DNA of 64,000 nucleotides from Lamellibrachia satsuma (Eukaryota; Annelida; Polychaeta; Sabellida; Siboglinidae): NCBI GenBank assembly GCA_033239005.1, contig BSQZ01000018.1, positions 4,275,536 to 4,339,535 of the forward strand, read 5' to 3'. Shown piece by piece: positions 38,623 to 49,790 of this stretch (position 1 is its first letter; each line of letters starts with the position of its first letter). The notes under the pieces were generated by a model. It saw only the letters and a program-made list of their open reading frames with translations, ran no database searches and was not told where the DNA came from. The position numbers and the translations under genes were made by a program.

Positions 38623-38898
38623 TTACAATACCTTCAATATAGTGCCCCGTTCGACGGCTTTTTCTTGTGCGCGAAGTGTGCAAATTTCCGCGCATTTGAA
38701 AACGGACGAATCACACGTTAGCAAGCCGTATGTGTAGTAAACAGCCGGCCCCATTGATGCGTATAATATTTTGCACTTCTCCAGTTGAACTAAGCAGCGA
38801 TCAACGCACTCCTTCAGTTCGGAAAGGGTTAACGCTATCGCTTCTTGTTCTTCTGCTTGCTGTCTTCCCAGCACCAGCCCAGCGACCCAGACAAGGAA
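38623..38898 (-). CDS. hairpin gene C, exon 2: secreted six-cysteine protein
   Basis: The exon opens after GAATGCTATCCACAG. With the micro-exon at 39302 it encodes 96 aa. The signal peptide is MKILM + FLVWVAGLVLG. The mature start QQAEEQEAIALTLSELKE is acidic and helical. Then come C-VDR-C-LVQLEK-C, a 19-residue linker with MGPAVYYTYGLLT, C-DSSVFK-C-AEI-C and a charged tail. Every cysteine of the pattern is present and the frame is clean, making this the best reference copy. The intron is 389 bp with donor GTATGT. Neighbours B and D are close paralogues in the same orientation. Secretion is inferred from the signal peptide; function is unknown. Confidence 0.85.
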   Translation of the reverse strand, partial: FLVWVAGLVLGRQQAEEQEAIALTLSELKECVDRCLVQLEKCKILYASMGPAVYYTYGLLTCDSSVFKCAEICTLRAQEKAVERGTILKVL

Positions 38899-39287
38899 CT
38901 GTGGATAGCATTCATACACATGTTGTTACGCTATCAAACGTTAAATGATACAAACGGCACGCTCGCAATCAGAACCGTATATTCCGCGTTAAACTGTACA
39001 CATGTCTTCACGCTGTTAAGACAGAAGAAGCGCATATATCACTTATACACGTTCGTATAAAGAGACAACTGACTATATATGATCCGTGAGCGCCGTTAGC
39101 TTAGTTTAGAATAAATATGATTTTACACCAGGTTCAGGTCAAACTGTCAATTAAATAAGGAAAGACGATGTAACAGCGACCACATATAGAAATGCGACAT
39201 CCCTACTTTGAACAGAACAGTTAGCCCAGGTCTGGTTAATACAATGAAATATTTATTGCCATGTTTTGTTAGGTGTGGAGGACATAC

Positions 39288-39302
39288 CATTAATATCTTC
39301 AT
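39288..39302 (-). CDS. hairpin gene C, exon 1 micro-exon
   Basis: ATGAAGATATTAATG followed by GTATGT on minus encodes MKILM, phase 0. The upstream CAGCTGAAGGTGTATATTCAG block is conserved in D and, more weakly, B. Confidence 0.8.
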
Positions 39303-40304
39303 ACTTCCGGGCTTCGACGGTGCTGAATATACACCTTCAGCTGGAACGGAAACAACAATTCGTTAAATGTAGTGGCCTTTTCCTTCGTGAAAATAATCGA
39401 TATCGCGATACAGAGGTCACGATACGATACATATGGCGATACAGGCTACACCGACTAGAATGATACAACTACAGTAAAACACACGTTTGTTTATCACGTG
39501 GACAGGACAACGCTACAGCAGACGTCATGTCGTCACTCACATGAGGTCCAAATTGCACGCGCGCATTGACAAAATAATAGTGTAAAGATTTTACATAGAC
39601 TATAGTTAGAAATACGTGTGGGCCACGAATAAAGTTTTGCCTACCGCTATCGCATATTGTAGCGCACCGCAATACGGATGTTGTGTATCGTGCACAGTAC
39701 CGTGCAGTGTGTATCGCAACACACCGGTGCACCGGTTTATCGTTCCGGCACTAATACTTACGCAAACAAAACTGAGATACTTAGCAATCATACGAAGTAA
39801 TATGCACGCGCACAAACGCACACACGCACACGCACACGCACACACATACACATACACAAGCATATACAAACAAACACACACAAACAAACAAACACGCACG
39901 CACGCACCCACGAACGCACGCACGTATACGCACATCCACACATTATCTTACATGCCGTGTTCCACTGACGACTAACGGATTTGCAGCGGCAGTGTCACTC
40001 GTTGTCGCGGCAGTGTCACTCGTTGTCGCGGCAGAGTGCTACTTCACTACTTCCTCATTGTTGACAAGTGTTTGTTCAGCTGTCACACACTTAACTTCGA
40101 CACTGTACTTAACCTTGACACCGTACTTAACCCCGAAACTATGAACAATTTCGATAAGACCAAAGGGCTACAATAAGCTAAATATATCAAAGTAGGTCCT
40201 AGAACGACCAGCCAGCAACTATAGTTTATGCCGACATTTCTTATATGCGAATTTGTACAACAATACCCGAATTTAATCGTCCACCGGTCACGGTTAGGGT
40301 TAGA
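39303..40304. other. upstream region of copy C, with CA/ACGC tracts
   Basis: 39760-39800 (CTTACGCAA..ACTGAGATA) matches 43133-43160 upstream of copy D. 39965-40060 resembles 43340-43440. 40255-40305 resembles 38490-38540 (TTTAATCGTCCAC..GTCAC). These are duplicated flanks. ACGC/CA repeats fill 39800-39930. A plus-strand alanine/valine string near 39987 (SLVVAAVSLVVAAE) is a 22-bp duplication and is not called as a gene. Confidence 0.55.
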
Positions 40305-40492
40305 TGTGTATGTGTATGTATGTATGTAAGTATCTATATATGTATAATTGTGTATGTAAGTATGCATGTATGTATGCGTGTATGTATGTATGTATGTATG
40401 TATGTATGTATTTATGCATGCATGCATGCATGCATGTATGTATGCATGTATGTATGTATGCATGTATGTATGCGTGTATGTATGCGTGTATG

Positions 40493-40526
<34 letters not shown>

Positions 40527-40628
40527 TGTATGTATGTATGTATGTATTTATGCATGCATGCATGCATGCATGTATGTATGCATGTATGTATGTATGCATG
40601 TATGTATGCGTGTATGTATGCGTGTATG

Positions 40629-40661
<33 letters not shown>

Positions 40662-41015
40662 GTGTGTATGTATGTATGTATGTATAAACGTATGTATATA
40701 TGTATGTATGAACGCATGTGTGTATGTGTGTACGTATGTATATGTGTATGTATGTGTGTATGTTGGCATATATGTATGTATGTAATGTATTTATGCATGT
40801 ATGCATCTATGTATGTATGTTCGTATGTATGTATGTATGTATGTATGTATGTATGTATGTATGTATGTATGTATGTATGTATGTATGTATGTATGACATA
40901 AAGGACATCGTTTCAATTGGCAGTATAACTTTTTTGTTGATTTCATGCTACGACAACGATGCATATATGTTTGTATGTATGTATGTATGTATGTATGTAT
41001 GTATGTATATTTGTA
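40305..41015. repeat. (TGTA)n microsatellite with an internal 136-bp duplication
   Basis: Two TGTA/TGCA tracts (40305-40893 and about 40970-41015). The mixed stretch starting TTTATGCATGCATGC occurs at 40411 and again at 40547 with the same order of variant units. Confidence 0.93.
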
Positions 41016-41318
41016 TGCTCGTGTTTATTTCAGGATGTTGGCAAATACGTTGTTTAGACACGATGTGGTTGCATTGAAACACAGTACTGGTTAAATCTTG
41101 CGTGCGGGCGTGTGCGTGTGCCTGCATGTGCCTGTGTGTGCCTGTGTGTGCCTGCGTGTGCGTCTGTGCGTGTGTTTGTGAAAGCATACCAAAATCACAC
41201 TTTCCTCGATCACTTGCATACACACGCACATACGCACACACGCGCACACTCACACACTTACGTTATATACGAATCACTCCTATGATACTTATACATACAG
41301 ACGTGTAATATTATGTGT

Positions 41319-41560
41319 TTATGTCTCGTCGTTCTGGTGTACATGTTGTAGAGAACTGGACACAGAGGCGCTCACTGTCTCCCAGTCCACTAGTCTAGCT
41401 AAGCTGCGTTGAACGCACTGACTGGGTTGGGCGAGTAGTTCGTCGCTGTCTCTGGTACTGAGCCACTCGCCAGTAAGGAACCAACGACCAAGGTGGTGAT
41501 ATGTCGGCAACATTGAGACGAAACAAACCTGGTCGTAGGGGGAATGTACATCAGATGTAT
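41319..41560 (-). pseudogene. possible relic G of a hairpin gene exon 2
   Basis: On minus, QCVQRSLARLVDW aligns with ECVDRCLVQLEKC of copy C: the first Cys is kept, the second is Ser and the third is Trp. In another frame just before it, GSLLASGSVPETAT could be a decayed signal region (compare AVVLASEQISE of copy D). No acceptor, second helix or micro-exon is seen. The position between C and D in the same orientation fits, but the match is short. Confidence 0.35.
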
Positions 41561-42311
41561 ATCGAAACGACTGTTTGCGAGACATTGCAACACTGAATGT
41601 ATTAGTATTCAAAACGTATCGTTTGGTTAAGACCAGTATTCATGCAAAATGTGTTAACATCACGACCTTTCACATCTTGATTATTAAAAAGATATTATAT
41701 ACGTTTCGCGATGAATTAAAATATGCTAATTTTACGACATATAATTATAATATGAAGACCGCTTTACTGCAATTAAAAACAGACCAACACATCTTCACGG
41801 GATGATTTATTCGTTTATTGCATTCCCGTTTTACATAATTTGTGCCGGTAAATATACTACAACAATAACTAATACAAATTGAAGTAGGACATTTCTTACT
41901 AAGATGTACTTTGAGATCAAGAAAATTTATTAAAATTAATCGAAACCGACAACTATCGCCGTAACAGATAAGCAATTAATTCCACCTTTGCAACTTCCGC
42001 TACCGCCCTTTTGAGATTTTAACCCCCAAGATCTCAATGTGAATTTCATAAAAACTAAAGTGTATGAACCAACCCAAGAGCTCCAGAGAGAGCCTACAAA
42101 ATGGCGACCCCATACATGCAACACTGGTGGAGATACAGGGGAAGATTAGGGAACAAACAAACTGTTTTGTAGTAGACATGTACAGCGTCATACCGTTACA
42201 TCTATGTGCGTCGTCTTGTTTCTTATTCTTCAGATTTACACGCAATACTGACGACGTTACAGTGATATACTTTCTTCCATGAAGTGCATTGATTTATGTC
42301 GAAATATTCTA
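41561..42311. other. intergenic, nothing recognised
   Basis: AT-rich; no supported gene. It includes the presumed 3' UTR of copy D. Confidence 0.45.
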
Positions 42312-42566
42312 CTATGGTGTTTCGTTCGTCGGCTTCTTGTTTCGTATATTGGCGCGACGTTTGCATTCGTCCTCGCATGCCACATACGGAAACTCACACC
42401 TTAACACGTAGAACGAGTAGTAAATAACTGGACCCGCGGGTGCGAGCCATATGTAGCAGTCCTCCCATTTAGCTAAACAGCGACGTTTGCATTCTTTGAG
42501 TTGTTCATCTACTATCTCCGATATCTGTTCACTTGCCAGCACGACCGCAGTCAACCAGATCAGGAA
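42312..42566 (-). CDS. hairpin gene D, exon 2: secreted six-cysteine protein
   Basis: It opens after GTTTACAG. With the micro-exon at 43016 it gives 89 aa: signal peptide MKRLM + FLIWLTAVVLAS, a short acidic stretch EQISEIVDEQLKE, C-KRR-C-LAKWED-C, a 19-residue linker rich in Tyr (GPVIYYSFYVLR), C-EFPYVA-C-EDE-C and a basic tail. Spacing is identical to copy C. Charge differs: helix 1 is basic here and acidic in C, while the Cys frame is fixed, which suggests diversification on a conserved scaffold. The intron is 435 bp. Function unknown. Confidence 0.85.
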   Translation of the reverse strand, partial: FLIWLTAVVLASEQISEIVDEQLKECKRRCLAKWEDCYIWLAPAGPVIYYSFYVLRCEFPYVACEDECKRRANIRNKKPTNETP

Positions 42567-43001
42567 CTGTAAACAAACAATACAAACATGAAACAATACA
42601 AACATGTTCTTGAGATGACCAACGTCCACTCATACATCCCGCACACGTGCCACCAAGGATACACATTCCGCCATTCCGTGTACACATCGCGGCCGTTAGG
42701 GTGCGCCTACTGGCAGGCGTTACGTTGCGAGCAAATATATGAAAACAGGTACACATTTGCGTAATGATATCATAAAGATATCACATTTGCATAAAGGTAT
42801 GATTCATTCATGAGCACCCGGAAGCTTCGCTTACAATGGTTTTACACAAGGGTCGAGTCAAGCGACAATTAAATAAAGAGGGACGATATAACAGCGACTA
42901 CTCGTGTCATAGAAATGCGAAATCGTTACTCTGAATAAAACCGGCCCCGGTCTGGTTCATAAAGTTGTCACGTCCGGTCACGTACAAGGGTGGGAACCTA
43001 C

Positions 43002-43016
43002 CATTAATCTCTTCAT
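43002..43016 (-). CDS. hairpin gene D, exon 1 micro-exon
   Basis: ATGAAGAGATTAATG with donor GTAGGT on minus encodes MKRLM. Upstream sequence (CAGTTTCGGCTGTAGCTGTA then TATTCAG) is nearly identical to that of copy B. Confidence 0.8.
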
Positions 43017-43169
43017 GCTCTTGGATTTCGACGCTGCTCGCGAACTGAATATACAGCTACAGCCGAAACTGAAACAAAAACTCGTTAAATACAGTATCCG
43101 TATTGTTCTTGATCACAATCGCAGAACTATTTACTTACGCAATCTAAACTGAGATATTTAGCGGTCATG

Positions 43170-43300
43170 CGATATCACACACACGCACGCACGCGCAAAA
43201 GTGCATACACCCGCGTACACACATGCACGTACGTACACGCACGTACACACACGCACGCCCACACACACGATCGCGCACGCACACACACGCACGAACGCTC
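43170..43300. repeat. CA/ACGC-rich microsatellite
   Basis: Mixed CACA and ACGC units upstream of copy D, equivalent in position to the tract upstream of copy C. Confidence 0.85.
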
Positions 43301-43450
43301 ACATGTGGAGACGTTTGGTGTTCACGATGAATCACAGTCAGACGGTCACTGAGGACTGACGGACTGAGTCGTTATCAAGGTGCGACCGAGTGCACTTCTA
43401 CTCCACTACTTGGATCTTGTTTACATTGATCTTACGTCTTTCCTTACCAC

Positions 43451-44279
43451 ATTTGCTTAAGGTAGGCGGCTATCTTAAAATCAAGCTAACTGCGCATCGG
43501 TCTGCGCATCGTTGTCGTAGCATGAAATCAACACAAAAGTTATACTGCCGATTGAAACTATGTCCTTTATGTCAATAATGAAGACAAATGATACATGTTT
43601 TTGTAAAATAACATTAAATAAGAACCGAAGATAATTCAACATACTACCAGTGGAGCCCCCCGGCGGATAACGTATGTTGTAAATTCATTTCAGACAATTT
43701 TGTTCGGAACTTTAAATTAGCAAACCGTGATTTTTGTCACACACTTCATTAGTTTTTTCTATGTATAGAGATATGAATAATTAACATTTCTGCCAACTTT
43801 TACTGCATTGACATAACTCCTTCGTGAAAATGTTCTCCTTGTGTGTAAAACTGGGCTTTTGATAACAGTTTTGCTGATTTTGCTGATGATATTTCAAACT
43901 TTTACACGGGAACCCCTAACTTTTTTTCTTTTTATAAATACAAATAATAAAGATTTTTTAAAAAGTTTTACAGAAGTGGTGTTACTCCTTGTGGATCACA
44001 TATTGAATATTGGCAAAATTTAGCTAAAACGAGGTTTTACCGCCACTTAATAAAACACATAAAATAAGTAATTTTACCATTTTTATGCGAGTTTGACATA
44101 TTATGCTTTATGCAATAAGAACATATCAGATTGCAATATTCCTGCAAATGTTATATTTGAATAATAAATAAATATTGTGTTATGATTGAATATGATCAGA
44201 GTAAAATATTTTGCTAGTTTTGCCTTTTTGGGCTTTTGGGGTCTAATGTATTCCATAACACCTTTATGATTTAAAGATC
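43451..44279. other. AT-rich intergenic DNA
   Basis: No feature recognised. Confidence 0.45.
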
Positions 44280-44900
44280 CCTCCTTTGATTTTTTGCTAG
44301 TCTAATTTCAAATTCATTTTGTGAAAAAAGTCAAACCTACCTAGTATCCCATGCGACATGCTAGCTCGTTTGTGCAACTTTTGTATGTAGTTTTTTGTTT
44401 GGTCAAACATTAAGTGAAGTGAAAATGGAAGCGCGGAAAACTCACGAATTTCACCCATGGTGACATTTTGTGACTTTGTCCGATGATCGGAGAGAGGATG
44501 AACGTCAAACCCATCATTGGCATTGACCCAGACAGTGTTTACCAGTTTTTTTATATCGACTACAAATATTACATAAGCTATTCACACGCTGCATATTTGG
44601 ACATCAACAAACTGGATTTGCGATAGGCTAAATCAGTTGAGGAATAAGTTTTAAGGTTTCATTACATTGATTTCACAGAAGTCGCCTACATTAAAGATTG
44701 TGGAGACTTGTGGATACTGGAATACGGTGGACATAAGCATTGTGTCATCTGCATATCTGTAAAAGCTGAGGTTTGTGTGTAGCTTGAACTCCTTCAGGTC
44801 TGCCTTGACCAACTTCAGGAACAAGGTGCACATGGTAAGTGATAACGAACAGCTCTGTTTCACTCCTATTTCCACCCTGAACCATTCTGGTGCGCGGGTG
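44280..44900 (-). mobile_element. LINE fragment (reverse transcriptase end plus 3' UTR), copy 1
   Basis: On minus: VEIGVKQSCSLSLTMCTLFL, then FYRYADDTMLMS (catalytic YADD box), VSTIFNVGDFCEINVMKP and a stop. A long 3' region follows whose pieces (GACATGCTAGCTCGTTTGTG, TTTGGTCAAACATTAAGTGA, ACTCACGAATTTCACCC) recur at 48730-48930 and partly at 60240-60580. Decayed. It is inverted relative to copy 2. Confidence 0.75.
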
Positions 44901-45002
44901 CGCGGGTGCGCGGGTGCGCGCGTGTTTGTGTGGTGCGCGCGCGTTCGTGCTTGGGTGCGTGCGTGGGTGCGTGCAAACAGAATTGTTCAAGGTGGAAATA
45001 GG
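44865..45002. repeat. inverted repeat around a GTGCGCGG tract
   Basis: CTATTTCCACCCTGAACCAT on the left is mirrored by ATTGTTCAAGGTGGAAATAG on the right with two mismatches. The roughly 88-bp loop is GTGCGCGG/GTGC repeats. The arms are LINE sequence. Confidence 0.8.
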
Positions 45003-45874
45003 AGTTTTTTTGTCAGGAAATACTATTGTAAGATATATGCCTCCTCGTCCTATCTTCTTCGAAGCCGCACGCAATGGTCCCGGGGGCATTTCTCACAGAT
45101 GTAGATGTGTTTTAATTGTCCGTCTTCTTTGCGCTCGCAAATAACTGAATTTGTACTCACTCGACCAATGAGTACATGGAGTACTACAGAAGTGTAGTCA
45201 ACGCATTGTTCTCCAGGTTCGAAGCGATGTTAAGCGTGTACATCAGACGGCTACATACATAGTAGCAGTATAATCACGCACGATGACAATGAAAAGAACA
45301 ATGAAGATATATATCACCGTAAACCGTAAAGAAAAGTAGTGAATGTAAACATCACTTAAAATGTATATAGATTCTTAAAGTCTAGAAGATTTGACAAGTA
45401 AATTCTGGGTATTTATACTCCTAAATTTACCAAATTCAGAAACCGTCAGTAGAGGCGCTGTGATTGCTTAAGTACCCAGTACGCTTTACCAGCATGAAGT
45501 AAGTCACGCTTACAATGTTTTCAGCCGCCACTCCTCCAAATCCAATTTTTGGACATTGGGTTTTGGCGCGTATTGATAGGAACTACTAAAAGTATCAGAC
45601 TTCTACTTGCAACCACACATAAATTGGATGCAAATAAATGCAACTGGCATAGAATCAATCTTACTAATGTATGTATTATGTGTATTTCTATTTTTTAGAC
45701 GGCAGTAATTTGAGTACGGGTTTTATTAAATACATATGTGGTAAATTCATTAAACATTTATTTGTTCGCTTAACAAAGATACACGCAAAGCAATGTGGCC
45801 GTTTCCTGTGTTAATTAACTGAGATCGCTAAATTATTTCGGCATCAATCAAGCTGCGGCACATACGAAAATCAG
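45003..45874. other. intergenic, nothing recognised
   Basis: No supported feature apart from decayed LINE-flanking sequence. Confidence 0.45.
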
Positions 45875-46112
45875 TCATTCATGTCGACTTGCTGCCATGT
45901 ATTGCTTGATACAGTCAAGGGCGCACTTGTTTTGCATCTTCTACGCAGTAGGGGTTCGTGCTGAGAAAGGGCAGATTACCTATGGTATTTAAAACCCTAC
46001 AAGGCACGAAGCGTTGCTCGCAGATATAAACGCAGCCACGCACGTCAAGTGGAGTCTCGGCGTCCTGGTCTTTGTCGTCTGCCAGAGCTGCCACAGCGAC
46101 CCACGCCAGAAT
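45875..46112 (-). pseudogene. hairpin gene F, exon 2 only, frame-broken
   Basis: After an acceptor-like CAATGGCAG, the conserved start reads ILAWVAVAALADDKDQ. Then come RG-C-VYI-C-EQRFVP-C, a 17-residue linker and C-VEDA, where a run of four A disrupts the frame. In the original frame a stop follows at 45915. The last C-x3-C pair is present but only in the neighbouring frame, with a stop at 45875. No 15-nt first exon could be found in the 1.5 kb upstream. So this is probably a pseudogene, although a one-base error in the A run cannot be excluded. Confidence 0.65.
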
Positions 46113-47764
46113 CTGCCATTGCTAAAAAGAGTAGATACAGAAAACACCTCAAACTCAACGTTTCATTGAATAGATTCGCCCAGAAAAGCATCACATTACG
46201 CTGACTATACTTTCACGCAAACACGCACGCACGCAAGCACGCACGCGCCTACACATACGCGCTCGCGCACCCACGCACGAACGCAAAGAAAGACAGGAAT
46301 ATGTTCAGGAATTCTTTCCGAAAAAATAAACACACGAACAACTGAGGTTTGAAGAGTCACTCACTACTACTTTGTGCGCTACGTTCAATTTATGACCGAG
46401 TTAAATATAATATTAAGATGAAAACCAAAATATTATATAATCTTGCAAAATCACGTACAGCTTTCTATTTTCTTCTTCTTTCATGATTGCCTTTACTAAT
46501 GCATTCCTTATTTGTCTAATGCACAAGGTTAATATAGCGACAGACATTGCGTCTACAATGGAACATTAATGGTTTAAGCCGACGACAATATACAACTCCG
46601 TCTGATTAATATTAGTATTCCTGTAATGTTAACAATCGCTTGCCAAGCAAGCCATCATGGTCCGGCTCATGTTGAATGTTCACACAGTGAACGGGTACAC
46701 CTGTAAATGTTCTCACAGTGATATATATATATATATATATATTTCTATATATAGATATACATATATAGATATTTCTAGATATAGATATATAGATATTTCT
46801 ACGATATCGCCGATGTTAGCATAATCATTACTTTACCAATGATGACGTCTGACGTCGAGGATGGCCACAGTCAGAGTGCCAGTAAGGTTAAACAACTACT
46901 GCTAGTATCACGCCGCAGCTGATCTCACTGGCATCAAGATGTGTTGATGCTTTGTGTTGACACTGTATATTCACATATCTCACACTCAATTTCAGTTGGT
47001 ACACAATAGCGGCGGAGAGCCATTCTATTTAAAACATAGCCTCGAGAAAAAGGCGAGTTTGTAGATTCGCGGAGAAATCAAGAAAACGGCGCGTCTTGCC
47101 GACGATGTCATGTTATGGGCTTCGTACCAAACGGCGCCGAAAATGTCTGCACATCCATTATATATTACATAAATAACTTTTAAAAAGAACCAATTTGGCA
47201 ATAATTGTTTTTGAAATGCCATGAAAAAGTATTTGTGTAAAAGTATTTTTGAAAACAATATTTCTCAAATAATTTTAGCACAAACATGTATTTAAAATAA
47301 AAAAAATATATAAACAGTTAATTTAAAATCAAATAAAAAAATAAATCTTTGCATGTTTTATTTGCGAAAATATAAATCAAAATACCATTTGACCAATCCC
47401 TGCTAATTTTGTAATTTATTGTATAGATATTAATAATTTGTCTTATTTTTTATACCTTAACAGTGATTTCCATTTTATGTGATACATTTAATGGACAATA
47501 ACGGTTTTCAATTCAATTCACTTCAATACCAGTGAAATTGTAATTTTGTTAAACATGTAAGTATTCTTGAACTTTCAATGTATTCAAGTAAGTGACAATT
47601 TAGCACATGCATGTGTATACGTTAGACAGACTTCAGATAAGATATCAAGAATGTTTGGCGTTTATGGTGTTGCTTGGGTAGGTGTAAGGTAGCATTCATT
47701 TGAATGTTAACTTGAGGACACTTGACGGGTGTCCTTTCTCACACCAGCGTCATTTCCGTCGTAA
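46113..47764. other. intergenic, AT-rich, short ACGC and TA tracts
   Basis: ACGC-like units at 46210-46280 and (TA)/(GATATAGAT) units at 46722-46800. A diffuse open stretch near 47030-47190 (plus: ARLADDVMLWASYQTAP-like) may be an unidentified decayed element. Nothing firm. Confidence 0.4.
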
Positions 47765-48110
47765 CACCTCATGTTTTTGGATCTGGATAATTACTCGATA
47801 AAATCCTACTGGGATATTGCGCTGACGGCGTATTTCAGACTGTCCTTCTCTAGAGTTTGTGAGTCCATGGCAGGTTTTTCCATTTCCCTGTGTGGTATCT
47901 TTTACTTCCCCTGGCGTAGACACCAGTTACTCGGGACCAACAGCTTTTCTCCCGAAAGACACAAGCAAAGTGGAGGGAACGAAATTGCCCAAGCTTTGAA
48001 ACGGCGGAGGTGGAACTGAACCGTCGTCCTCTCGATCGACAGGCGGGTGCTCTAACCATTAGACTACCGCTCTAACCATTAGACCACTGCTCTAACCATT
48101 CTAAAAAATA
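47765..48110 (-). mobile_element. tRNA-derived SINE-like element
   Basis: On minus, TAGTCTAATGGTTAGAGC (A-box-like), CCCGCCTGTCGATCGAG and GGTTCAGTTCC (B-box match at 48012-48022) follow tRNA order and spacing. A non-tRNA body of about 250 bp follows, ending in the GACACCCGTC area. The A-box segment is present three times in tandem (48050-48100). The anticodon-arm region resembles tRNA-Asp. It does not fold as a complete tRNA, so a SINE or tRNA pseudogene is preferred. Confidence 0.65.
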
Positions 48111-48218
48111 TTTGTGTTGTTAGCCATAGCTCAACACATGTTATTTGTTCCTGAGTTACCGAAATATATCGAACAATGTTCAAGACTTGCCGCAACTTAA
48201 GATGCACGGTTTACTATA

Positions 48219-48260
48219 GTGCCTACATTGTTTACTATAGTGCCTACATTGTTTACTATA
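48219..48260. repeat. 19-bp tandem repeat, 3 copies
   Basis: TTTACTATAGTGCCTACAT units between the SINE and the LINE copy. Confidence 0.8.
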
Positions 48261-48409
48261 GTGCCTACACGAACATTTCTTAACAAAAAACATAGCGCCA
48301 CGTATGGCTATGCCAGACGTTGCCATTGCACGCACGCACACACTCACGCATGCACCCACAAAATACACACGCACGCACGCGTGCACGAACGCACGCACAC
48401 CAACATAAT

Positions 48410-48930
48410 GGTTCAGGGTGGAGTTGGAAGTGAGATAGGGCTGTTTGCTATCACTTATTCTGTTCACCTTGTTCCTGGAGTTCGTCCTGGCAGACCTGAA
48501 GAGGTTTTGTAAGGAGTTCAAGCTACATACCAACCTCAGCTTTGACATCAGATGTGCAGTTGACACAACACTCATGGCTCGTCGTGTTCGAGAAGCTACA
48601 AGTCTCCACTGAAGGATTTCAAGATGCCTTAGGCAGATGTGGTATGGAAAGAAGTAAGATCAATGTAAACAAGTAAGACCCAAGTAGTGGGGTTGGGGTG
48701 GGGGTGCGGGGCAGAATGTTAAAATGTATGTTTCTGGTTTTCGCCGATCACATGACAAAGACGGAATTTCACGAAGGGTGAAATTCGTGAGTTTTTAGTG
48801 TTTCCATTTTTATTTCAATTAATGTTTGACCAAGCATTAAGTAATTCAACAGTTATTCTGATAAATTCACAAACAACAACTATAATACAAAAGAGCTAGC
48901 ATGTTGTAGTGGATACTAGGTAGGTTTGAA
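48410..48930 (+). mobile_element. LINE fragment (reverse transcriptase end plus 3' UTR), copy 2
   Basis: AATGGTTCAGGGTGGAGTTG and the following 250 bp align with copy 1 at 44.9 kb in opposite orientation. In broken frames, EKLQVSTEGFQDALGRCGME and RSKINVNK are readable. The shared 3' UTR follows to about 48930. An ACGC tract lies at its 5' side, as in copy 1. Confidence 0.7.
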
Positions 48931-49031
48931 TTTTTCTCAACTGAATTTGAATAAGAGAAAAAAAATGCAAAAAAATCGTATTCAGGAAGGACCTGTAACT
49001 TGTGAACGTCCACACGGCTCTATAAATGAGC

Positions 49032-49790
49032 TACGTAACAGAGCACACATCCACTTAGACGTGGTGGCACCACGCCATGCGGTCATACGTAACAGAGCAC
49101 ACATCCACTTAGACGTGGTGGCACCACGCCATGCGGTCATACGTAACAGAGCACACATCCACTTAGACGTGGTGGCATCACGCCAAGGGGTCATACGTAA
49201 CAGAGCACACATCCACTTAGACGTGGTGGCACCACGCCAAGGGGTCATACGTAACAGAGCACACACCCACTTAGACGTGGTGGCACCACGCCAAGGGGTC
49301 ATACGTAACAGAGCACACATCCACTTAGACGTGGTGGCACCACGCCATGCGGTCATGCGTAACAGAGCACACATCCACTTAGACGTGGTGGCACCACGCC
49401 ATGCTGTCATGCGTAACAGAGCACACATCCACTTAGACGTGGTAGCACCACGCCAAGGGGTCATACGTAACAGAGCACACATCCACTTAGACGTGGTGGC
49501 ACCACGCCATGCGGTCATACGTAACAGAGCACACATCCACTTAGACGTGGTGGCACCACGCCAAGGGGTCATACGGAACAGAGCACACATCCACTTAGAC
49601 GTGGTGGCACCACGCCAAGGGGTCATACGTAACAGAGCACACATCCACTTAGACGTGGTGGCACCACGCCAAGGGGTCATACGTAACAGAGCACACATCC
49701 ACTTAGACGTGGTGGCACCACGCCAAGGGGTCATACGTAACAGAGCACACATCCACTTAGACGTGGTGGCACCACGCCATGCGGTCATAC
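49032..49790. repeat. 54-bp minisatellite, 14 copies
   Basis: Units contain ACGTAACAGAGCACACATCC, then ACTTAGACGTGGTGGCACCA and CGCC(ATGC/AAGG)GGTCAT. It is 18 codons long and stop-free in frames of both strands, hence false 268-294-aa repeat proteins. CGTGGTGGCACCACG in each unit is a 15-base palindrome. Confidence 0.96.

Noticed and set aside
39469..39732. Another hairpin member on minus (LRCATIC motif)
   Set aside because: Only one C-x3-C pair occurs; the other spacings, acceptor and signal region are absent.
39960..40120. Plus-strand secreted protein with AAVSLVVAAVSLVVAAE signal-like start
   Set aside because: The hydrophobic run is a 22-bp direct duplication. No micro-exon or Cys pattern follows, and the segment matches non-coding flank upstream of copy D.
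48000..48068. Functional tRNA-Asp gene on minus
   Set aside because: The A and B boxes are there, but the acceptor stem does not pair and the A box is repeated, so a SINE or pseudogene is more likely.
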